A stretch of DNA of 64,000 nt from JAJXXT01 sp963764465. GTDB taxonomy: Bacteria > Pseudomonadota > Alphaproteobacteria > Acetobacterales > Acetobacteraceae. The notes beneath the pieces are model-generated. The model was not told the origin of the DNA and did no database searches. It saw only the letters and a program-made list of their open reading frames with translations. The position numbers and the translations under genes were made by a program. The stretch lies in the NCBI GenBank assembly GCA_963764465.1, contig CAVXSO010000002.1, positions 310,001-374,000 on the forward strand, in the 5' to 3' direction. Shown piece after piece: positions 8,488-18,371 of the stretch (positions are counted from its first letter, which is position 1; each line of letters starts with the position of its first letter).

Positions 8488-9957
8488 ATGCGCATCGCCT
8501 GCCTGATGTTCGTCCACGAAACCGTCACGTTCCTCGCCAATCCGACGACGATCGAGGACTTCACCTATGCCGGCTCGCCCTGTGCCGGGGAGGCGCTGCT
8601 GAACGCCGAGCCGCGCTCCTACATGGGCGGCTTCGTGCAGGTGGCGCGCGAATACCCGGACGTGGAGCTGGTCGGCATCGAATCGCCGCTCTGGCCGCGC
8701 ACTGGCTCCGGCTCCGGCTGGGTCACCAGGGAGACGTTCGAGCATTTCACCGCCATCATGGTCCGCGAGCTGCGCGCGAAGGGGCCGTTCGACGGCGTGT
8801 TCATGGCGCTGCACGGGGCCATGGCGGCCGAGGGTATCGCACGTCCGGAAGCCGAGCTCGCGCGCCGAGTGCGCGAGGCGGTGGGACCAAAGGCGCGGCT
8901 TGCCGCCACGTTCGACCCGCACGGCAACGAGGACGCACAGTTCCTGCGCCACGCGGAACTCGGCTTCACGGTGAAATATTTCCCGCACTACGACAGCCAT
9001 CTGCAGGGCCAGCGGGCGGCCCGCACGCTGGTGCGCACGATCCGCGGCGCGTACGCGCCCGCGCACGCGGTGGTGAAGGTGCCGATCCTCACGCCCACCG
9101 TGATGCAATGGACGGGTGCCTCGCCCTGGATGGACCTGGTGCAGCGCGCGCTGGTGTGGGAGGCGCGCGAGCCGGATCTCTACATGAACGTGTTCTTTGG
9201 CTTCCCGTGGTCGGACGTGCCGGACGCGGGCATGACGATCCAGGCGATCGCCAACGGCGACCACGGGCTCGCGCATCGCGCCGCGGTTGATGTCGCGGAC
9301 TATGCCTGGCGCCGGCGCAAGGAGCTGGTTCGCGCCGCCACCATCCACAGCATCCGCGACGGCGTGCGCCACGCGGCGGAGGCGGTTGCCGCGGGCAAGA
9401 CGCCCGTCGTGCTCGCCGACCATTCGGACCGCAGCGGCCATGCCACCTGGCTGCTGCGAGAACTTCTGGCCAGCGGCCTCAAGCGCGTGCTGGTCGCGAC
9501 CGTGGCCGACCCGGCGGCGGTGGACGCCGCCATTCCCGGCGAGGCGTTCGATCGTGACGTGGGTGGTCTCGCCGACGAATCCGCGGGCGAGGCGGTGCGG
9601 GTCCGCGGCCACGTGGTGGCGCGCGACGAGACGGGGGGGCGCGGCGGCTCCTGGGCGCGCATCGATATCGGGGGTGGCAGCGAGGTGGTGATCTCGCGCT
9701 ATCTCACGCAGATCATTGAGCTGGAGCAGCTGCGCGCCATGGGTATCGAGCCAGGTGCCTTCGCCGTGATCGCCATCAAGTCCCGCGTGCATTTCCGCCG
9801 CGGCTTCGATGACAGCGGCTTTGCGCCCACGATCCTGCTGGTGGAACCGGACGAGCCGTTTCTTGGCACGGTTCGGCTGGAGGCGCTGCCCTACCGGCAC
9901 CTGGAGATCGCCCGCTTCTATCCCTATGGCGATCCGTCCGGCCCCGAGGTGATGTAG
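8488..9957 (+). CDS. MlrC family protein (M81 metallopeptidase-like)
   Basis: Member of the MlrC family, named after the microcystin-degradation enzyme C; most members are uncharacterised putative zinc hydrolases. The start MRIACLMFVHETVTF at 8488 gives 489 residues, typical for the family, which has an N-terminal DUF1485 domain and a C-terminal MlrC domain. Conserved candidate metal sites are FMALHGAMAAEG and TFDPHGNEDAQF. In the C-terminal half VLADHSDRSGHATWLL and AVIAIKSRVHFRRGF are family-like. A role in microcystin degradation should not be assumed. Confidence 0.88.
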   Translation: MRIACLMFVHETVTFLANPTTIEDFTYAGSPCAGEALLNAEPRSYMGGFVQVAREYPDVELVGIESPLWPRTGSGSGWVTRETFEHFTAIMVRELRAKGPFDGVFMALHGAMAAEGIARPEAELARRVREAVGPKARLAATFDPHGNEDAQFLRHAELGFTVKYFPHYDSHLQGQRAARTLVRTIRGAYAPAHAVVKVPILTPTVMQWTGASPWMDLVQRALVWEAREPDLYMNVFFGFPWSDVPDAGMTIQAIANGDHGLAHRAAVDVADYAWRRRKELVRAATIHSIRDGVRHAAEAVAAGKTPVVLADHSDRSGHATWLLRELLASGLKRVLVATVADPAAVDAAIPGEAFDRDVGGLADESAGEAVRVRGHVVARDETGGRGGSWARIDIGGGSEVVISRYLTQIIELEQLRAMGIEPGAFAVIAIKSRVHFRRGFDDSGFAPTILLVEPDEPFLGTVRLEALPYRHLEIARFYPYGDPSGPEVM

Positions 9958-9995
9958 CGCCGGCGCCCGCATCCCGTCCCGGCGAAGCGCTCGTT

Positions 9996-10031
9996 AAAGA
10001 CGAAACCCGCCCTGCCTTTCGGCAGGACGGG
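9996..10031 (-). terminator. Rho-independent terminator of the RTX-like gene
   Basis: Read on the minus strand: an 11-bp stem with one G-U wobble (10021-10031 pairing with 10006-10016), a GAAA tetraloop, and then a T-rich run TTTCGTCTTTA. It lies about 35 bases after the stop of the minus-strand repeat protein. On the plus strand no T tract follows, so it is unlikely to end the MlrC-family transcript. Confidence 0.85.
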
Positions 10032-10064
10032 CTCGCCGTATCCAGCGGCCGGAGCCGCCCGAGA

Positions 10065-12347
10065 TCAGACCAGGCCGTGGTTCGTGGTGAAGTTGAACTG
10101 GCCGGAGCTGAGCGCGCCCTGGTCGGTGAAGTAGATCGCTCCACCCCCCTTGAGCGCGAGCTCGTAGTTGCCACCCACTGTCTGGACGTGGCTCGTCACC
10201 GCCGAGAAGCTGTTCAGCGCGGTGTTGTCGGACGCGTAGAGGCTCTGCAGGTCGAGCACGGAAGTCTGCCCGAAGTTGGCGATTGTCACGGTCCCCGAGT
10301 ACGCGCCGTTGTTTGGCCCGGCATTGTACTGGGCCTGCACGGTTACCGTGTCGTTTTCCTGCGCGGCGTTCAGCGTCACATTCGCCGAAGAGTTGCCGCC
10401 CAGCGCGATCGAGTTACCCGACCCGGTGACGAGGAGATTGGACGGGCTCACCAGGTTGTTGAGGAAGAACTGATCGTTGGACGTGCCGTTGATCGTCTCC
10501 GAGCCGCCCGTGGAACGTACGGTGCTGCCAGCGCCGACGTTGACGGTATCGTTCGAGGACGAGTTGGCACCGACAAACACCGAGGAATTCGCCCCGACAT
10601 TCACCGTGTCGTTGCCAGAACCAACCGTGACAAAGGCGTTGCCGCCGGTCGAGGAGACCGAGTCATTGCCATTGCCCAGGAACACGGTGTTGCCGCTGCC
10701 GGCGAGCGAAACGGTGTCGTTGCCGTTGCCGCCCACGACAAGGATGTTACCACCGGCGCCGTTGCTGGTGATCTTGTCGTTGCCGTTGCCGACGGTGACC
10801 TTGGAGCCGCCGCCGACGCTGACGATATCCATTCCACCGCCAAGCTTGACGTAGGAAGAGGTACCGGTCGTCACCGTGTCGTTGCCGCTGCCGGCAAGGA
10901 TGCTGGCACTATTGCCGGCCTTGATCACATCGTCGCCGTTGCCGGCGAAGATATGGTCGTTCGACCCCAGCGCAGTGATGCTGTTGCCGCCATCGCCAAC
11001 GTTGATCTGCGAGAAGTTTCCATTCGCCTTGACGATGTTGATGCCATCGCCGAGCGAAATGATGCCAGTGCCGTTGTTGAGGTTGATGGAAACCGAGTTG
11101 GTGGCAGAGGCGCTCTGCGTAATCCACGTCGTCCCGGTGCCGGTGCCGTAGATCGCGCCAGCGGCATGATCGAGCCAGATCACATCGCCGATGCCGGCAC
11201 CAAGGTAGATGGTGTCGAAGCCGGCGCCGCTCTTATCGTTCACCTTGATGTTGTTGTAGTTGCCGTTCAGCAGGATCTGGTTGGTCCCGGCGCCGACCGT
11301 GATGTTGTTCAGGCTGCCGCCGGCCGTGATGTTGTCGTTGCCGTTGCCGAGATTGAACACGGAGTTGCCGTCCGAGCCCGACACGGTCACGTTCTCGTCG
11401 CCGGCCACGACGGTGTCGTTCGTGCCGTCGAGCCAGACGGTGTCGTTCGCCGTCGGCATCGAGGAGTCCGAATCCACGTCGGGGCCGCCCTGCCAGTCGA
11501 CGCCGGCGATGTTCACGCTCGAAACCCCGCCATGGATGCTGACGGTGTCGTTGCCGCCGCCGACGGTCACCGAGTTGTTGCCGCCCCACAGGTAGACGCC
11601 GTCGTTGCCGTCACCCGTCTGGACGGTGTTGTAGCTGTTACCGCCCGCGACCATCGCATTGGCGTCGCCGACGAAGACCGTGTTGTAGTTGTCCGCGATG
11701 CAGATCTGGCTCGTATTGCCGAACGCATCGTCATCGGCCGCACCCACGCTGACCGTCGCGTAGCCGGCGCCGCCATCGGTGTTGTCGCTGGTGATGACGG
11801 TGTCGGCAACGTCACCAGTGAGCTTCACATAATCGTAGGCGCCGGTGAGATCGACCGAGGTAACGCCGCCGACGTTCGCGATCGTTGCGCTGTTGTTGCC
11901 GCTCGGGTCGGTTGCCTGGTCCCCGACGGTGATCGCCGAGCTGGCCGCCGAGAGGTTGACGGTGTTCCAGCCCGCGCCATCGTTCGGGTAGATGTCCTCG
12001 GTCGGGAACGGGAGCGGGTCGAACAGGATGTTGACGAGCGAGCCGTTGGTGATCGAGGCGCCCGCGGACGTCTGGACCACGTTCGAGGACCCATCGAGCG
12101 TGATCTGGTCGACGACCCCGCTGCTGTTGCCGATGTTGATGGTGGTGGCAAAGTCGGCGGCGTACCCGGCCCCGAAATTGCCGAACGGGTTCCCGAACAC
12201 GTTGAGATTGCCGGCCGTGCCGTAGACGTTCTGCCCGGTGGTGATCGTGTTGCCCGATCCGTAAATCGAGAAGACGTCCGTTCCGGTGTTGTCAATCGCC
12301 GTACCGAAGGCGGTCTGGCCGCCGATCAGCGTCAGAGGGTTACTCAT
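10065..12347 (-). CDS. Asn/Gly-rich RTX-like repeat protein, probably secreted or surface-located
   Basis: A 760-residue product built almost wholly of degenerate short repeats of the type GNGNDTVxxGG (many copies of NDTV, NDSV, NDKI), like calcium-binding RTX or beta-roll repeats but richer in Asn, Ser and Thr than the classical GGxGxDxUx nonapeptide. No N-terminal signal peptide is seen (MSNPLTLIGGQ), and the last 100 residues are non-repetitive and end in hydrophobic and aromatic residues (FNFTTNHGLV). Together these fit type I secretion; no transporter gene is in the window. The start at 12347 has AAAGGAACG upstream. A strong terminator follows. Function unknown. Confidence 0.8.
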   Translation of the reverse strand: MSNPLTLIGGQTAFGTAIDNTGTDVFSIYGSGNTITTGQNVYGTAGNLNVFGNPFGNFGAGYAADFATTINIGNSSGVVDQITLDGSSNVVQTSAGASITNGSLVNILFDPLPFPTEDIYPNDGAGWNTVNLSAASSAITVGDQATDPSGNNSATIANVGGVTSVDLTGAYDYVKLTGDVADTVITSDNTDGGAGYATVSVGAADDDAFGNTSQICIADNYNTVFVGDANAMVAGGNSYNTVQTGDGNDGVYLWGGNNSVTVGGGNDTVSIHGGVSSVNIAGVDWQGGPDVDSDSSMPTANDTVWLDGTNDTVVAGDENVTVSGSDGNSVFNLGNGNDNITAGGSLNNITVGAGTNQILLNGNYNNIKVNDKSGAGFDTIYLGAGIGDVIWLDHAAGAIYGTGTGTTWITQSASATNSVSINLNNGTGIISLGDGINIVKANGNFSQINVGDGGNSITALGSNDHIFAGNGDDVIKAGNSASILAGSGNDTVTTGTSSYVKLGGGMDIVSVGGGSKVTVGNGNDKITSNGAGGNILVVGGNGNDTVSLAGSGNTVFLGNGNDSVSSTGGNAFVTVGSGNDTVNVGANSSVFVGANSSSNDTVNVGAGSTVRSTGGSETINGTSNDQFFLNNLVSPSNLLVTGSGNSIALGGNSSANVTLNAAQENDTVTVQAQYNAGPNNGAYSGTVTIANFGQTSVLDLQSLYASDNTALNSFSAVTSHVQTVGGNYELALKGGGAIYFTDQGALSSGQFNFTTNHGLV

Positions 12348-12699
12348 GGATCGTTCCTTTGCTGGAGTGCCAAGCTGGTGCGGCGGCGTGGCCGAAAGCC
12401 GCCCGTATGAAGGTTACGTACGCGCGGCCTCGCCCCGTCTCGTGCGGACCGAAGCAGGATGACCTCATGCCGGAGGCGGAACGTCATGGCCGACCGCCCT
12501 TACGGCGGAAGTTGACAACGCTGATGCCGAAGACACTCGTCGCGTCTTCCGCAACGACTGCGGCGTTATCTACTTCCGCTGTCCCAGAATTCATCATCCT
12601 TCAATTTTTGTATTCCCGATCGCTGACCCGAACCTGACACGGCTGCGAGTTTTCTCGGGTGGAGGCGGCTGTTTCGCGCTAAGGCAATGTTTAAAATGA
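12348..12699. other. 352-base intergenic region upstream of the RTX-like gene
   Basis: Between two minus-strand genes. It should contain the promoter of the RTX-like gene. The stretch around 12590-12620 is AT-richer than its surroundings, but I cannot point to a convincing -35/-10 pair. A 92-codon plus-strand opening here has no coding character. Confidence 0.5.
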
Positions 12700-13983
12700 T
12701 CAGGCGGCAGCGCTGGAAATTCTGACGATTGGCTGCCCGACGAGCGCTTCCAGCGTCACCCTGTAGGCCTCGATTGTGCGACCGAGCGGCAATGAAACCT
12801 GAGCGTAGTGTCGCGCGCTGGTCTGCAACCCAGACGCGAGATCGCGATCCTCAAGCACGCGAAGAATGGTGTTGGCGAGACCCGCCACGTCAAAAAACGG
12901 AACGAGAATTCCGTTGTGCCCGTTGGTGACGAATTCGCGCACCGGCGCCGTGTCGCTCCCGATCACGGCACAGCCCGTCGCCAGCGCCTCGCGCAGCGAC
13001 CAGGAGGCGACGAAAGGATAGGTCAGGTAGACGTGCGCGTCCGAACGCCGTAGCAGCGCCTGGTACGACCGGGTGTCGACGAGATCGAGGAAATGCACCC
13101 GCGACTGGTCGATCGTGCTGCCCACCTCCGCGAGGAAGTGTTGCTTCCATGACCGTCCGTCGAGCTTGGGGCCATAGCCGGCTCCCTCGCGCCCGACCAT
13201 CACAACGTGCACATCCCGCCGGCGCAGCAGCCGGGGAAGGGCTCGCATCATGATGTGGAAGCCGCGCGTCGGCTCGAGCGCGCGGCTGACGAAGGTGACG
13301 AGCTTGTGCTCAGGTGCGATCGCTGTCCCGGCAAGCTGGTTTCGGAACGCCTCGGTCTCGCTCATCGTGCCGAGCGGAAGCGGCTGCGCGTGCGCGGCAG
13401 GGTCGGGCGCGTTGGCGTCGAGGTCCACCCCTTCCTCGATCAGCCGGATGCGATGGCGCAGCGGCGGGGGATAGGTACCGAGCTGAAAGCGCGTCGGTGT
13501 CTGGCCCAGACCGGGGTTGGTCAGCGCCAGGAGGTTTACCGCGTTGCGCGCACGGATCCGTGCCTCGCTGTCAGGCGGCGGAACAAACTCCGGGTCGAAC
13601 CCGGTCTCGTACCCGCTGGTGTGGTAGTAAAACTCAAAATAGCCCAGCAGGGGCACGTCCGGCCACACGTCCTGCAGGTTGAGCAGTTCGCCCCAGCCGT
13701 GATGGCCCAGGATCATGTCCGGGCGGTAGCCGGTGCTCGCGAGATCGCGCGCGACTTTTGCTACGACATCGGCGCGGCGCAGCGCGACGTCGAGATCGCG
13801 TGCCCCGTCGTGCACGTCCGCCGCACTTGGTGCCTCGAACGTGTATTCAACCTTGCGCACGGCGCGCATGGCGTTCTTCGACGGTGTCGTGATGTAGGTG
13901 ATGTCGTGGCCCAGGGCGCGCAGCCATTCGATCACCCGCCAGTACTGCGCGGGAAAGCTCTGATGTACGAACAGGAAGCGCAT
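12700..13983 (-). CDS. Glycosyltransferase family 4
   Basis: GT-B-fold retaining glycosyltransferase of 427 residues, using a nucleotide-sugar donor. Seen: an N-terminal FLFVHQSFPAQYW start typical of family-4 enzymes, an acceptor-domain segment, then the donor-binding half with LVTFVSRALEPTRGF, HVVMVGREGAGYGP, and the C-terminal signature S-LREALATGCAVIGSDTAPVREFV, which contains the EX7E-like Glu pair region. It lies between the RTX-like gene and the Hint-domain gene on the same strand, which makes glycosylation of a surface protein or polysaccharide attractive, but this is inference. Confidence 0.88.
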   Translation of the reverse strand: MRFLFVHQSFPAQYWRVIEWLRALGHDITYITTPSKNAMRAVRKVEYTFEAPSAADVHDGARDLDVALRRADVVAKVARDLASTGYRPDMILGHHGWGELLNLQDVWPDVPLLGYFEFYYHTSGYETGFDPEFVPPPDSEARIRARNAVNLLALTNPGLGQTPTRFQLGTYPPPLRHRIRLIEEGVDLDANAPDPAAHAQPLPLGTMSETEAFRNQLAGTAIAPEHKLVTFVSRALEPTRGFHIMMRALPRLLRRRDVHVVMVGREGAGYGPKLDGRSWKQHFLAEVGSTIDQSRVHFLDLVDTRSYQALLRRSDAHVYLTYPFVASWSLREALATGCAVIGSDTAPVREFVTNGHNGILVPFFDVAGLANTILRVLEDRDLASGLQTSARHYAQVSLPLGRTIEAYRVTLEALVGQPIVRISSAAA

Positions 13984-14017
13984 CGGTGGCCCCGGAAACG
14001 AGAGGGAAGGTTAGGCG

Positions 14018-17000
14018 TCAGGCGGCGCGCGCGTCCGGCCAGGACGAGCCCGGGACCAGGGTGCGGTCGCCGGCCCGGCATACGGTGATGCCGCGGGTGG
14101 TTTCCGGCAGGGGCGGCTCGAAGTCGATGATGAAGGCGCATGCCCCATCACGCAGCCCGGCGCGGTCCAGATCCGTGCGGTAGCTGCCGGCGAGCGCGGC
14201 CGCCACCAGCGCACCGTCGGCCCAGATCTCGACCTCGACCGCACCGCCGTCGGCATCCGTGCACCAGCCCTCCACATGGAACCGGTCGGCGTGCTCCACG
14301 TGGCCGCGCAGCGGCCCCGCCACGAGCGCCGGTGGGATGGAGCCGAGCCGCGCGCGGATCGCGTCGAGCGCCGGGCCGAAGATGGCGCGCGGCCGGCACG
14401 CTACCGGCTGCGGCGATCCGCCCTCGGGGGCGACATAGTCGTGGGCGTTCTGGAACATGCCGCGGCTGCCTTCGTCGATGAAGGTTTCGCTCGGCAATCC
14501 CTCGGCCAGGATGACGTCATGCGACGCCAGTTCGATGTGCAGGTACGTCACGTCGCCCGGCGCACGCTCGCGCACGATCGTGGTGCCGTTGACCAGCGTG
14601 CCCACGGGAACCAGCACGCTGTCCACCAGAATCGCGTGCAGTGGCGAGAGCAGAAGGTCGCGCCTTGGCAGCCCCGGCCCCAGCGCGTCACGGCGCACCC
14701 GGACCGGGTGCAGGTGGGGGTTGGCCTCGGCGAAGCGCGCGGCATAGCTGCGCCGCCCGATCCACAGGATCGGCCGCAGGGCGCCGGACATCGTCACCAG
14801 CAGGTCGCCAACCTGCAGCCTCTCCACCTCGACCTCGCCGCGCCAGGTGGCGATGCGCGTTCCGACGGCGTAGCAGGCGACGACGTCGGTACCGGTGCCG
14901 GCCGCATCCGCGCTGAGCACGAAGCTGGTGACGGGGTTGGAACTGGCAAAGGTCAGTGTCGCCTCGATCGAGGCCCCGTCCTTGACCGTCAGCACATGCG
15001 TCGAGGTATTGTAACTGGTCGACTGGGTGCCGGTGTGCTTCACGCCCAGCAGATCGATGGTTGACGCGCTGCCGAAGTTCGTGATCGTCCCGGCCATCGC
15101 CCGCGGTGCCGACAGGCCCAGTGTCTCCTTGCCCGCCCCAGACAGGAACAGCACGGTTTCCGGCGAGGCAACGACGTTGGCGACGTTGAGCTGCGCGCCC
15201 GGCGCCACCGCGAGCGTGCCGGCGCCGCCGATGGCGCCGCCGATCGTCAGTGTGCCGCCGGTGGCCTCGATGAGGCCTGTGCTGTTGCTGGAATGAACCC
15301 AGGTGAGGGTGCCCGTCCCTTCGACCGTCCCGGCGGCGCCAAGCGCGATCGTGCCCGCCGAGACCCGGCCGCCCAGGATGGCGATGGTGCCACTACCGGT
15401 GCCGGCGGCGCCGACCTCGAGCACGCCGGAATCGTTGAGCGAGCCGGTACTGGCGACAGTGACAAAGCCCGTGCCCGCGCCGCCGACGAGCAGGTTGTAG
15501 CCACTAACCGACATCGTGCCAGCCACGGAGAGCAGGCCGGCGCCGGTACCAAGGACACCGAGTTCCACCGGTGCATTCACCCCCAGCGTCGCACCGGCGC
15601 CGACCACCAGCGTGCCGCTGCCCGCGTTTCCGACTTCGACGGTGTTCTGCGCCGCGAGGGCGAGGGTTGAGGTGGCGCCGGTGAGGTTGATGATGCCGTG
15701 CCCGCCGGCGGCGTCGCCCGCGATCAGGTTGCCAAGGACGCTGACTGCACCCGCGCCGACCGCGAGCGACCCGGTGCCGGCCTCGCCGACAACGAGGTTT
15801 CCGTTATCGATAAGCGCGCCGCTGTTCTGGACCGTGACGACGCCGGTACCGCCGGCGACGACGCCCACAACGATCGCGGTGGCCGCGACGCTGCCGCCGG
15901 CCACGCTGCCGCCCACCAGCAACGTGCCGCTGCCACCGACACCCACGTCCAGCGTGTTGGTGTTCCAGGCGCCAATGTAGTTATAGCCGCTGACGTCCCC
16001 TCGACCATGACCAGGCCAACGCCCCCGGCGCTGACGCCGATCATGCCGTTGTAGGAGTCCTTCACCACCGCGAGATTGATGGTGGCGGCGCCGCTCCCAG
16101 CGACGCCCACCAGCAATCCGCCCACGCCGGCGGTGCCGACGTCGGCAAGAGCGGCGCCTTATTGCTGACAAGCAACGTGCCGTGGTCGCCGGCCTTGACG
16201 CCAACCTCCGTGTAGAGACCTCTGACGGCCGCATACTGCCGCTGATGGCCAGCGTGCCCGTGCCGCCGTCGCCCACGGCGATCAGCCCGCCCGTGGCGCC
16301 GTGTAGCCGGAGGGCCCACGTGGACGTTGTTGAGGGTCGCGACGCCGTTGGCGACCAGCTCCACCGGCACTGCCGCGATCGCCGGGTCCGAGGCGCCGTT
16401 CAGGTAGAAGGCACCGCTGCCGGAGGCCAGGTTGAGCTGGGCGCCGCCGCTCATGATCACCGCGTTAGCGAGCAGACCGGCGGCGCCGTTCACGTTCACG
16501 GCGCCGTGGCTGCCCACGAAAATGATGCCCGCCGTGGTGCCGCCGACCGCCAGGTAGCTGGCCGTGCCCGCGCTCAGGTTCGCGGTGCCGGCCTGGCCGA
16601 TATAGGCGTTGCCGCCCACCGTGAGGTTGGACGTGTTGAGGTAGATCGATGCATTGGCGCCTGCGGAGACGCCTGCCTGAAGGTTGCCACCGATGACCGC
16701 CGTGCTGGCGGAGAGCAGCGTGAGCGCGCCCGTGCCGGCCGATCCGATGGTTGCGGCTCCGGCAACATCGATGCCGTTTGCTAATAGCCGATCCGGCGCT
16801 GTAGATCGTGCCAGCAACACCGGCATTGCCGCCGATCAGCAGCGAGCCGGCGTCGAGAACCGGGGGATAGATCCCGGGAATCATGGTCAGGGCGCCAGCC
16901 GCCGCGCCGCCCACAACGACGGCGCCGGTGGCGTTGATTGCCCCCTCGATGGTGTTGACGTTCGTGACGTAGGCGGCGCCGGTCAGAATGGTGCCCGACG

Positions 17001-17247
17001 CCTGGATGATGTTGCCCTGGAGCGCGATGGCATTGGCGGTGAGGTTTCCCGCCAGGGAGTGGGTTCCCAGAGTTCCGGCGAAATCAGCCGTGCCGACCGT
17101 CGCGCCCTGCAAGTTGAGCGTGGGGGTTCCGGCGGTGAGGGTCACCAGCGCGGTATCGGTGGTGCCGGGCACGCCAACGGGCGACCAGTTGTTGGCTGTG
17201 TCCCAATACTTATGGTCGCCGCTGCCAGTCCAGGTCACCGTTGCCAT
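14018..17247 (-). pseudogene. Hint-domain repeat surface protein, broken by about five frameshifts
   Basis: Read from 17247 (MATVTWTGSGDHKYWDTANNW, good RBS GAGGAGCC) the protein is spread over three frames, with switches near 16790, 16310, 16225, 16155 and 16000; from about 16000 to 14018 it is intact. The body is a beta-solenoid of GxGTLxVGxGA-type repeats. A Hint domain (hedgehog/intein fold) lies at roughly 14880-14400, beginning CYAVGTRIATWRGEVEVE with the nucleophile Cys and a VGDLLVT motif. A C-terminal beta domain with GWCTDADGG and YRTDLDRAGL follows. At 15997-16000 one missing G in a G run would restore the frame (EGDVSGYN), so sequencing error or slippage are as possible as true decay. 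Repaired, it would be about 1,075 residues. Function unknown. Confidence 0.7.
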
Positions 17248-17284
17248 GGAAGGCTCCTCGTCATGGTGGGGTCATTGCCGCGGC

Positions 17285-18007
17285 CTAGGATGACAACGGC
17301 AGACGCGTATCGAAGGGCGATGGCGGCGGCTGCGGCCGCAGCGGCACCAGCGCGTAGCCGACGCCGCGCACCGCCCGCACCGAACACGGCGCGTTGTGCT
17401 CGTTCAGCGCTCGGCGCAGGCGCGACATGGCGACTTCCAGGGCATTCGGCGTCACCGGCGCGTCTGCGGAAAACACGGCGCGCTCCAGCCGTTCACGCGG
17501 CGTGAAGCCGTCGCGCGTGCGCATCAGCATGGCCAGGACCTCGGCTTCGCGCCGGCGCAGCCGCACCGCCCGCTCGCCGACGCGCAGCATGCAGGTCGTG
17601 GTATCGAGCTCGACGCCCGCCATCCGCAGCGTCGGGTCGAGGCGTTGTGTCGGCCGCCGCAACAAGGCGCGCAGCCGGGCGAACAATTCCTCGACGGTGA
17701 ACGGACGCATCAGCACATCGTCGGCGCCGGCATTGAGCATCGCCACGCGAAGATCGGCGGAACCGCGGTCGGCGATGACCAGGATGCGCGCATCGAGAAG
17801 CTTCTGGCGGATACGCCGCAGCAAGGGCGTGGCGGCGCCCTGGCTGGACGCCATGTCGATCAGGACCGCTTCGTAACCCGAAAGATCCGTGCCGTTCAGC
17901 GCATCTTCCAGCAGGATCGAGCCGTCGGCGCCAATGCCGTGCTGCGCCAGCAGGCGCGCCTGCACCATCGATGCGTCGGGAGCCGTGCCAAGAACCAGGA
18001 CCTGCAT
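17285..18007 (-). CDS. Atypical OmpR/CtrA-type response regulator
   Basis: A 240-residue two-domain protein: receiver (about 1-115) and winged-helix DNA-binding domain (about 130-225, ending VRAVRGVGYALVPL). A receiver Asp is present in AVLIDMASS, but the N-terminal acidic pair that binds Mg is missing (VLVLGTAPD) and the conserved Lys before Pro is Arg (LMRPFTVEEL), so phosphorylation may not control it in the usual way. I chose the ATG at 18007; a TTG six codons upstream is possible. No partner kinase is adjacent. It lies 38 bases upstream of the Hint gene on the same strand and is a candidate regulator of that module. Confidence 0.87.
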   Translation of the reverse strand: MQVLVLGTAPDASMVQARLLAQHGIGADGSILLEDALNGTDLSGYEAVLIDMASSQGAATPLLRRIRQKLLDARILVIADRGSADLRVAMLNAGADDVLMRPFTVEELFARLRALLRRPTQRLDPTLRMAGVELDTTTCMLRVGERAVRLRRREAEVLAMLMRTRDGFTPRERLERAVFSADAPVTPNALEVAMSRLRRALNEHNAPCSVRAVRGVGYALVPLRPQPPPSPFDTRLPLSS

Positions 18008-18371
18008 CTCACCGCTCGGACACAAGAAGGTTTGCGCCGGGCTTCGAGCGCGCGGTGCATTTCCGAACGTCGAGATAATCCCCAGACATTGCCGATAAGA
18101 TGTTGATGTTTCGTTAGCGATATTGGCTGCGGAGCAGGGTTATGTAAAGCGTTATTTCCCAAAAAGACGAATTCGTCATCTTTAAGATGAATGATCAACC
18201 GGAGGCGCTCCGGACCTGGAATCATTGAGTTTTTTGACGATATTCAGCCTCCTGAATTGGACGGTCCACGTTGCGGAGCCGGATAACAATCGCGTGATCG
18301 GAGTTAACGTGACGAGCGCATCCGATCGGTGGATAAAGTTGCGTGGTCCGAAGATATGGAGGGAACTAAAG
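18008..18371. promoter_or_regulatory. Intergenic region with dyad symmetries before the response regulator
   Basis: 364 bases of lower GC than the flanking genes. Two dyads stand out: a perfect 12-bp palindrome GACGAATTCGTC at 18166-18177, flanked by AAAG and CTTT-like sequence, and a hairpin CCGGAG-GCG-CTCCGG at 18199-18213. Either could be an operator for the divergent response regulator or small ORF. No convincing longer gene is seen; an 81-codon opening starting at 18225 is likely only its 3' part, listed separately. Confidence 0.35.

Noticed and set aside
10077..12410. A 777-codon plus-strand ORF antisense to the RTX-like gene
   Set aside because: It is the mirror image of a repetitive GC-rich gene, has no RBS or domain, and the minus-strand product has clear repeat structure and a terminator.
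14018..17247. Programmed ribosomal frameshifting in the Hint gene
   Set aside because: Five switches in both directions within 800 bases and no slippery sequence plus structure pattern; decay or sequencing error is simpler.
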